Source: CBFGWV01 sp965652545 (GTDB lineage Bacteria > Pseudomonadota > Gammaproteobacteria > Competibacterales > Competibacteraceae). From it: a stretch of DNA of 30,034 nucleotides. A program made the position numbers and the translations under genes. A model generated the notes under the pieces. The model saw only the letters and a list, made by a program, of their open reading frames with translations, was not told where the DNA came from and ran no database searches. Below are positions 25,630 to 30,034 of this stretch, in pieces (the first letter of the stretch is position 1; the number at the start of each line of letters is the position of its first letter). The stretch is taken from assembly GCA_965652545.1 (NCBI GenBank), contig CBFGWV010000029.1, positions 1 to 30,034 of the forward strand, read 5' to 3'.

Positions 25630-26418
25630 TTACGACACCTCTCGGTCGGTCCCGACCATCGCCAACGGCACATCGTCGCCCCGGTCCGATCGGGACCCCG
25701 GTCGTGGGGCGTCGGCTTCGGTACGGTAGGTGAACACCAGGGACAGTTTGACCCGGTCGGTGCGGTTGCGGTTGGCCGCGTGCAAGGTGCGGCAGTGAAA
25801 GAACAGCACATCGCCGGGCTCCAGCTCCGGCGTTTGGGCGGTGGCGATGAGTTCGGCGCTGCGCGGCTTGTCGGGAATGACAAACAACCGCTCATCGAAG
25901 TGGTCCGGCGGCAGTTCGATCCGGTGCGAGCGGGGGATGAGGGACAGCCCGCCATTGTCGCGGTATTCATGTCCCAGTGCGGTCCACACCGAGATCAGCT
26001 CGCGTTGCGTGTAGTGCCAGTAGCGGATGTCGCGGTGCCAGTTTGTATCGCTGCTGTACGAGGGCTGCTTGGTCATCAGACAGTTGTGGTGTGCACGGGC
26101 AAGCAGCGGGGGGGCGCCCAGGAGTTGCGCAAGCGGCGTGCCGATTCGCGGGCCGGTGGCCCAGGCGGCGTACTGCGGGTTGCGGTCGAAGGCTTGCAGC
26201 AGCCGACGGACGGTGCGCCCGCCTTCGGCCTCGACGGAATCCGGCGAGCCGGGGTAGCGCACCTCGGTTTCGAGTTCCAGGGGGGCGGTGGGCTGGGCGA
26301 GCTCCGCGCGGGTCGCGGTGGCCAAGTCGTCCAGGCAGGGCGAGGCCAGCCCTCGCAGGATCAGGAAGCCCTGTTCGTTGAACTCGGCGATCTGTTCGGG
26401 AGTGAGCCCGTCTGACAT
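25630..26418 (-). CDS. Phytanoyl-CoA dioxygenase family (PhyH) Fe(II)/2-oxoglutarate oxygenase
   Basis: This 262-residue protein has the double-stranded beta-helix signature. The iron ligands are His128 and Asp130 in NWHRDIRY and His213 in CRTLHAANRN, with Arg222 placed to hold 2-oxoglutarate. The N-terminus EQIAEFNEQGFLILRGL is the common opening of PhyH proteins. The family hydroxylates small molecules, including ectoine. EctD-specific residues are not evident, so I do not call it ectoine hydroxylase. The ATG at 26418 lacks a ribosome site, but the preceding frame has no family sequence. It lies 98 bases upstream of the tct operon on the same strand, so the two could share a substrate; that is speculation. 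Confidence 0.85.
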   Translation of the reverse strand: MSDGLTPEQIAEFNEQGFLILRGLASPCLDDLATATRAELAQPTAPLELETEVRYPGSPDSVEAEGGRTVRRLLQAFDRNPQYAAWATGPRIGTPLAQLLGAPPLLARAHHNCLMTKQPSYSSDTNWHRDIRYWHYTQRELISVWTALGHEYRDNGGLSLIPRSHRIELPPDHFDERLFVIPDKPRSAELIATAQTPELEPGDVLFFHCRTLHAANRNRTDRVKLSLVFTYRTEADAPRPGSRSDRGDDVPLAMVGTDREVS

Positions 26419-26500
26419 GGCGGTCGTGTCGTGCTGGAGGCCGGCCCTACAGCATACGACCTGCACCCGGGCCGCCGGTAGCGGTCCGGCAGGGGGTCAC

Positions 26501-26704
26501 TCAGGCGTTCAATACGGCCAATTGCCCGCGGCGCTCCTGCAACAAGCTGTGATAGGCGCGGCTCAGGGCGTGCTCGTAGGCGCAGTCGCCCGTCTCGCCC
26601 ATTTGGCGCAGACGGGTTTCGAAGAAGGCGATCTCCTGACGCAGGTAGTCGGCCGTGGTGTGCACGGTGTGTTCATGGCGGGTGACCAGCAAGGCCGTTT
26701 CCAT
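26501..26704 (-). CDS. Small 67-residue protein of unknown function
   Basis: A 67-residue soluble protein starts METALLVTRHEHTVH, then has a helical stretch YLRQEIAFFETRLRQMG and a second helix EHALSRAYHSLLQERRGQLAVL. It is probably two antiparallel helices. The ATG at 26704 follows GGGAGGGG by 6 bases, an excellent ribosome site that makes this a likely real gene. The in-frame upstream extension overlaps nadC and is a shadow. It lies 82 bases after the nadC stop, on the same strand. No family recognised. Confidence 0.7.
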   Translation of the reverse strand: METALLVTRHEHTVHTTADYLRQEIAFFETRLRQMGETGDCAYEHALSRAYHSLLQERRGQLAVLNA

Positions 26705-26786
26705 GGGGAACCCCTCCCGGGGCGGTCGCGTGGTGTGTGGACGGTCCACGCTACGGCCCACGGGTGACGATTGCGTGACCCAACGG

Positions 26787-27635
26787 CTACAAATCGTGGA
26801 AACGCATGGACAGGTCGATCGCCTGGACGTTCTTGGTGATGGCGCCCACTGAAATGAAGTCCACACCCGTGCCGGCGATGGCACCGATGGTGTCCAGGGT
26901 GACGTTGCCGGAGGCCTCCAGGGGGATGCGCCCGCCGACCCGGGCCACGCCGTCGCGCATGCGCTCGATATCGAAGTTGTCGAGCATGATGATGTCCGGT
27001 GCGGCGGCCAGGGCCTCGTCCAACTCGTCCAGGGTTTCGACCTCCACCTCGAGTTTGACGCCGGGGTGCAGGCTGCGTCCCTGGGCTATTGCCGCGGTGA
27101 TGGAGCCGGCGGCCTGGATGTGGTTCTCCTTGATGAGCATGGCATCGAACAGGCCGATGCGGTGGTTGACGCCGCCACCGCAGTGCACCGCATATTTCTG
27201 CGCCAGACGCAGGCCCGGCAAGGTCTTGCGGGTATCGAGAATGCGCGCGCGCGTCCCCGCGACCGCGGCCACGTAGCGCGAGGTGGCGGTGGCGGTGGCC
27301 GACAAGGTCTGCAGGAAGTTCAGCGCGCTGCGCTCGGCGGTCAGTAGCGCACGTGCGGGCCCCTGGACTGTGCACAGCAGCGTATCGGGCGCCACCGTAT
27401 CGCCGTCGTCCACCTGCCAGTGCAGGCCGATGCCTGCGCCGCCGACGGCGCGGAAGACCGCATCGAACCAGGGTCGGCCGGCGATCACTGCGGACTCGCG
27501 GACGATGACGGTGGCGCGCGCCCTCTGCGTGGCGGGCACCAGGTCGGCGGTGACGTCGCCGTCGCCGATGTCCTCGGCCAGGGCGCGGGCAACATCGGCA
27601 TCGATGACGGCGGCGGGGGGTGGGGCAAAGGTCAT
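26787..27635 (-). CDS. nadC: Nicotinate-nucleotide pyrophosphorylase (quinolinate phosphoribosyltransferase)
   Basis: This 282-residue enzyme of NAD synthesis joins quinolinate and PRPP to give nicotinate mononucleotide. The family features are intact: GDVTADLVP near the start, ERSALNFLQTLS (Glu101, Arg102), the quinolinate-binding TRKTLPGLR at 135-143, HRIGLFDAMLIKENH (about 158-172), EVEVETLDEL, and DIIMLDNFD. The start overlaps the stop of the upstream amidotransferase gene by four bases, so translation is coupled. nadA and nadB are not in the window. Confidence 0.97.
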   Translation of the reverse strand: MTFAPPPAAVIDADVARALAEDIGDGDVTADLVPATQRARATVIVRESAVIAGRPWFDAVFRAVGGAGIGLHWQVDDGDTVAPDTLLCTVQGPARALLTAERSALNFLQTLSATATATSRYVAAVAGTRARILDTRKTLPGLRLAQKYAVHCGGGVNHRIGLFDAMLIKENHIQAAGSITAAIAQGRSLHPGVKLEVEVETLDELDEALAAAPDIIMLDNFDIERMRDGVARVGGRIPLEASGNVTLDTIGAIAGTGVDFISVGAITKNVQAIDLSMRFHDL

Positions 27636-28408
27636 AGGGCAATCGACTCGGGCGGGTGTTCGGGGTCCAGGATCAGCAGGTGGTGTTCGCTGACCGGCTG
27701 CCAGTATTCGCTGTCGGTCATTGGCTCCGAGGCCAGAAGCTGGCCGTCGGGAAACGCCTCGTCATCCTCGGTGACGTACAGGCTTGGGCACTCGGCGTTG
27801 CGCGCATGGCGGATGGCGTAAATGCGGTCGCCGTCAGTGACCGCGAGATTGAGCAGCATGCGTCGTGTACCGATCCAGTCATCGAGCAGGCCGACCACCT
27901 CGACCAACGCCTCGTCGATGCCCAGATCGGCGTCGTCGGCCAACAAATGGCGCAGCAGGGCGAACACGTAGGCGGAGTCGGTGCTGGCGGTGATGCCGTC
28001 GTCGATCTGCGGGTCGAGGAACTCGCGGATGCAGCGCTTGACGGGGCCGAAGTCGTCGAGAAAGCCGTTGTGCACGAACAGCAGGTTGTCGTCGCGAAAC
28101 GGCTGGTTGTTGTGCCACCCGCCGCTCTGCGGCAGCGTCGCCGCGCGAACATGGGCTAACCAGACGTCCGCGCACAGGCTGGTGGCCAGCGGGGCGAGGT
28201 TCGGGTCCGACCAGATCGGCTGGGCGCTGACATAGGTCGCCGGCTTGTCGTCGCCGTCGTACCAGCCGAATCCGTAGCCGTCGGCATTGAAGCGTGCGAA
28301 GCGCAGCTCGCGCGGGTGCAGGGCCTGGTTCAGCAGGCCGTGGGAGGGCGCGAGCAGGATGCGGTCGAGGCGGATCTCCGGCCCGACGTAAGCGCTCAGA
28401 CGACACAT
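27632..28408 (-). CDS. Class II glutamine amidotransferase (EgtC/YafJ-like)
   Basis: This 258-residue protein begins MCRLSAYVGP, so removal of Met exposes the Cys nucleophile of Ntn-type glutamine amidotransferases; this fixes the start at 28408. Typical features are DGYGFGWYD, AHVRAAT, the NNQPF loop, HNGFLDDF, and STDSAYVFALL. Members include EgtC of ergothioneine synthesis and YafJ, whose role is unclear. No egtB or egtD is nearby, so ergothioneine is not supported. Coupling to nadC by a 4-base overlap suggests a link with NAD metabolism or just shared expression. It is divergent from bfd. Confidence 0.88.
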   Translation of the reverse strand: MCRLSAYVGPEIRLDRILLAPSHGLLNQALHPRELRFARFNADGYGFGWYDGDDKPATYVSAQPIWSDPNLAPLATSLCADVWLAHVRAATLPQSGGWHNNQPFRDDNLLFVHNGFLDDFGPVKRCIREFLDPQIDDGITASTDSAYVFALLRHLLADDADLGIDEALVEVVGLLDDWIGTRRMLLNLAVTDGDRIYAIRHARNAECPSLYVTEDDEAFPDGQLLASEPMTDSEYWQPVSEHHLLILDPEHPPESIAL

Positions 28409-28485
28409 GGCAGTCACCGGGGCGTGGGAGGCGGGCTCCATCTTACCCGTGGCGATCAGGCGTGCAACCGGCTACCTATGCGGTT

Positions 28486-28510
28486 ATTGACAATCATTCG
28501 TATTCGCAAT
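28486..28510 (+). promoter_or_regulatory. Fur-box-like site overlapping bfd promoter
   Basis: The segment ATTGACAATCATTCGTATTCGCAAT resembles the Fur operator (compare GATAATGATAATCATTATC) and includes a perfect -35 hexamer TTGACA at 28487-28492. A repressor bound here would block the bfd promoter. This fits the known induction of bfd under iron starvation. The match is imperfect. Confidence 0.55.
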
Positions 28511-28551
28511 TACTCTTGACGCCTGATCGAACCACCCGCACGACGCACGCC

Positions 28552-28770
28552 ATGTACGTTTGCCTTTGCAAAGCGGTTACCGACAAACAGATCCGTCGCG
28601 CCATTGCCGATGGGGACAACTCGATGCGCCGCCTGCGCAATCGACTCGAGGTGTGTTCGGACTGCTGCAAATGCGCGTCCGAAGTCAAAGCCATACTGCG
28701 TGAGGAAACCGGCGTTGGCGGCGTGATCAACGCCATCCCGCTGCCTGCCCTGGGCGGGTGTTTGTCCTAG
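28552..28770 (+). CDS. bfd: Bacterioferritin-associated ferredoxin
   Basis: This 72-residue [2Fe-2S] protein begins MYVCLCKAVTDKQIRRAI, as in E. coli Bfd. The four cluster ligands are expected at Cys4, Cys6, Cys38 and Cys41 (CSDCCKC), with extra Cys at 35 and 39. Bfd carries electrons to bacterioferritin so that stored iron can be released. No bfr gene lies next to it in the window. The ATG at 28552 has no strong ribosome site. A Fur-like site lies about 45-65 bases upstream and an iron-responsive regulator gene converges from the other side. Confidence 0.93.
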   Translation: MYVCLCKAVTDKQIRRAIADGDNSMRRLRNRLEVCSDCCKCASEVKAILREETGVGGVINAIPLPALGGCLS

Positions 28771-28810
28771 TAGTCCTTTCGTCGTGCGCGGCACCACACC
28801 TTGCAACTGA

Positions 28811-28922
28811 CACCCGTAGCAGCGCACCCGAAGTGCGCGTTTGATTTGGGATGGCGCCAAAGCTGCGGGTTTTGGCGCCATCCGCGACAATCGCCCTGAG
28901 GGCAGGGCTCCTACGGGTGCCC
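28811..28922 (+). repeat. BIME: paired inverted REP elements
   Basis: The unit runs from CACCCGTAGCAGCGCACCCG, with hairpin GCGCACCCGAAGTGCGC, through a centre with two GGCGCCA blocks (ATGGCGCCAA ... TTGGCGCCAT) to CCCTGAGGGCAGGGCTCCTA and CGGGTG. Outer CACCCGTAG and CTACGGGTG pair. It sits between the convergent ends of bfd and the Fur-family gene. Confidence 0.9.
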
Positions 28923-28937
28923 GGGTTCTGGAATACA

Positions 28938-28959
28938 AGCGGTGGCTTGAGGCACCGCT
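28938..28959. terminator. Hairpin downstream of the Fur-family gene
   Basis: AGCGGTG (28938-28944) and CACCGCT (28953-28959) form a 7-bp stem with an 8-base loop, about 40 bases past the Fur-family stop. There is no T run, so it may act only as an mRNA end stabiliser. Confidence 0.35.
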
Positions 28960-28996
28960 AGAAGCCTCGGCCGCCAACTCAGCGGCTCCCTCCGTT

Positions 28997-29410
28997 TTAC
29001 CGCCGCCCGATGTGAACCACGAGATCCCGCAGTGCGTGCTTCGGCAGCCAATCCGGCAGCGAACCCTCGTCCAGGGACAGGGCGTTCAACGGCAGGTCTA
29101 CGACCTCGCCGGTCCGGGCATCCAGCAGGTGGTAATGCGGGGACAGGTCCGTGTCGTACAACACTCGCCATGGGTCCAGACGGACCTCGCGCAGCACGCC
29201 CCTATCCACCAAGTGGTGCAGCGTGTTGTACACCGTCGCCCGGCAGAGGGTGAAGCGGCGAGTGCGGCACTCGGCCAGCAATTGCTCGGCGGCGAAGTGT
29301 TGATGTAGCCCGGTGATGGCAGCGAGCACCGCGCGCCGCTGTGCGGTCAGGCGCAGGCCCCGTTCACGGGCGCGGCAGATCAAGTCATCGATGGGAGGGT
29401 GTGTATTCAT
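28997..29410 (-). CDS. Fur-family transcriptional regulator (Irr/PerR-like)
   Basis: This 137-residue metal-responsive repressor has an N-terminal winged helix (RERGLRLTAQRRAVLAAI, then the recognition helix in RATVYNTLHHLV) and a short dimer domain with YDTDLSPHYHLLDARTGEVVDL. The His/Asp-rich metal site is present. The C-terminal CxxC zinc pairs of Fur and Zur are absent, which points to the Irr or PerR branch. The ATG at 29410 is preferred; a second ATG at 29434 lies inside the Fur box and would place the operator in the coding frame. The palindrome just upstream suggests autoregulation. It may also act on the bfd site. Confidence 0.88.
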   Translation of the reverse strand: MNTHPPIDDLICRARERGLRLTAQRRAVLAAITGLHQHFAAEQLLAECRTRRFTLCRATVYNTLHHLVDRGVLREVRLDPWRVLYDTDLSPHYHLLDARTGEVVDLPLNALSLDEGSLPDWLPKHALRDLVVHIGRR

Positions 29411-29415
29411 GTTGG

Positions 29416-29436
29416 AAATGATAACGATTATCATTT
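29416..29436. promoter_or_regulatory. Near-perfect Fur box upstream of the Fur-family gene
   Basis: AAATGATAA CGA TTATCATTT is a perfect 9-bp inverted repeat around 3 bases and matches the Fur consensus very closely. It ends 5 bases before the ATG at 29410, so the operator overlaps the place where a ribosome site would be. Binding would probably block transcription start on the minus strand and possibly the divergent side too. Confidence 0.85.
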
Positions 29437-29595
29437 AAAAATCAAGCAACGAAACTCACCCTTTTTCGCAAGCCCTTCCGCGAGGCAATCGCCGTGGCGT
29501 CCCCGCACCCGTCGGCGTTCCCTGGCGAGCTCGCCGGGGAGCACCCATACTCAAGTGGCTTCTCCCGTTCAACCTCAACGATGGAGACTCGGCCC

Positions 29596-29799
29596 ATGCA
29601 CAGTATCGAAGTCCACATGGCCAATCTGGACGATGGGCAACTGAACCGTGTAAAGCAATTGGAACAGCGTCTGGGCACTATCGTGGTGGCTGTCGACAAG
29701 CCCCCCGAGTTCGCCGACCTCACCCCACAGCAATTGGACGAGCTGAAGAAGACCGAGGCGGAGCTGGGCCGGGTGCTGTTGGCGTACAAAGGGCATTAG
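29596..29799 (+). CDS. Small 67-residue soluble protein of unknown function
   Basis: The protein reads MHSIEVHMANLDDGQLNRVKQLEQRLG, a short strand TIVVAVDKPPEF, and a helix beginning LTPQQLDELKKTEAELG. It is charged, without signal or membrane segment. The ATG at 29596 follows GGAG by 9 bases; an earlier ATG at 29581 lies just upstream of no clear site. It is divergent from the Fur-family gene, with the Fur box about 160 bases upstream. No family recognised. Confidence 0.65.
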   Translation: MHSIEVHMANLDDGQLNRVKQLEQRLGTIVVAVDKPPEFADLTPQQLDELKKTEAELGRVLLAYKGH

Positions 29800-29821
29800 A
29801 AAGCAAGAACCTCGAACCTGG

Positions 29822-29930
29822 GCACCTGTAGGAGCGCACCCCCGTGCGCGATCAGCCGGGGATGACGCTAAAGTTGGGGCTTTGCGCCATCTGCCGCAAT
29901 CGCCCTGAGGGCAGGGCTCCTACGGGTGCC
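29822..29930 (+). repeat. BIME: paired inverted REP elements
   Basis: It opens GCACCTGTAGGAGCGCACCC with a hairpin GCGCACCCCCGTGCGC. The centre carries a degenerate GGCGCCA block (TTTGCGCCAT), and the unit ends CCCTGAGGGCAGGGCTCCTA then CGGGTGC. Same family and orientation as the copy at 28811. It lies between the convergent ends of the small protein and the membrane protein at the window edge. Confidence 0.9.
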
Positions 29931-29981
29931 GGGGCTCCTTCGCGTCGCAGGTGCCAGAGTTATTGCAGGCGCTGTGCGCGG

Positions 29982-30034
29982 CTAAAAGGGCTTCAGCGTC
30001 GCCAGCAGCACGATGGCCACCAGGAACGGTACCG
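29982..30034 (-). CDS. C-terminus of a probable membrane protein (partial)
   Basis: Read on the minus strand from the window edge, the last 17 codons give VPFLVAIVLLATLKPF and then TAG at 29984-29982. This looks like the final membrane helix of a protein with a short cytoplasmic tail. The rest is beyond the window, so no family can be named. Confidence 0.45.
   Translation of the reverse strand, partial: VPFLVAIVLLATLKPF

Noticed and set aside
1..30034. CRISPR array, prophage or insertion sequence
   Set aside because: No regularly spaced direct repeats, phage genes or transposase were found. The dispersed palindromes are REP/BIME elements.

Overview
The window is GC-rich, densely packed bacterial chromosome, most likely from a halophilic or haloalkaliphilic gammaproteobacterium of the Ectothiorhodospiraceae type. 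Three things suggest this. An ispB gene is followed one base later by tRNA-Pro(CGG). An operon makes glycine betaine de novo by methylating glycine. REP/BIME-type palindromes that share the core GTAGGAGC occur in several intergenic gaps. The lineage is inferred from gene content and memory of relatives; no database was searched.

Layout. 1-4885 (+): the tail of a probable MocR-type regulator, a DadA-like FAD amine oxidoreductase, ethanolamine ammonia-lyase eutB and eutC, and a tethered or secreted ABC-type solute-binding protein with no transporter nearby. 4898-7904 (-): a probable operon with a membrane HAMP receptor that has no output domain, two tandem paralogous periplasmic binding proteins, and a DUF4388-like cytoplasmic protein. 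8233-8541 (+): a small exported protein. 8550-9989 (-): a photolyase. 10049-15409 (-): the betaine operon, transcribed in the order GSDMT, metK, ahcY, adenosine kinase. The first enzyme consumes three S-adenosylmethionine (SAM) per betaine. The other three make SAM, remove the inhibitory product S-adenosylhomocysteine (SAH), and remove adenosine so that SAH hydrolysis runs forward. A leader of about 370 nt ahead of this operon folds on paper into a long series of hairpins and is the best candidate here for something undescribed.

16166-20448 (+): ispB, tRNA-Pro with a terminator, and a large hybrid sensor kinase. 20431-21429 (-): a TupA-like ATP-grasp protein that overlaps the kinase tail to tail. 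21512-22384 (+): a methyltransferase. 22601-25531 (-): a tripartite tricarboxylate transporter (substrate-binding protein, large and small membrane subunits). 25630-28408 (-): a PhyH-type dioxygenase, a 67-residue protein, nadC, and an EgtC-like glutamine amidotransferase. 28552-29799: an iron-responsive pair, bfd (+) and an Irr/PerR-like Fur-family gene (-), each with a Fur-box-like site, then a 67-residue protein (+). The window ends in the C-terminus of a membrane protein (-).

Three full BIME elements sit exactly in the gaps between convergent gene ends (22483-22595, 28811-28922, 29822-29930), and a half element lies upstream of ispB. No CRISPR array, complete insertion sequence, prophage or rRNA is seen.
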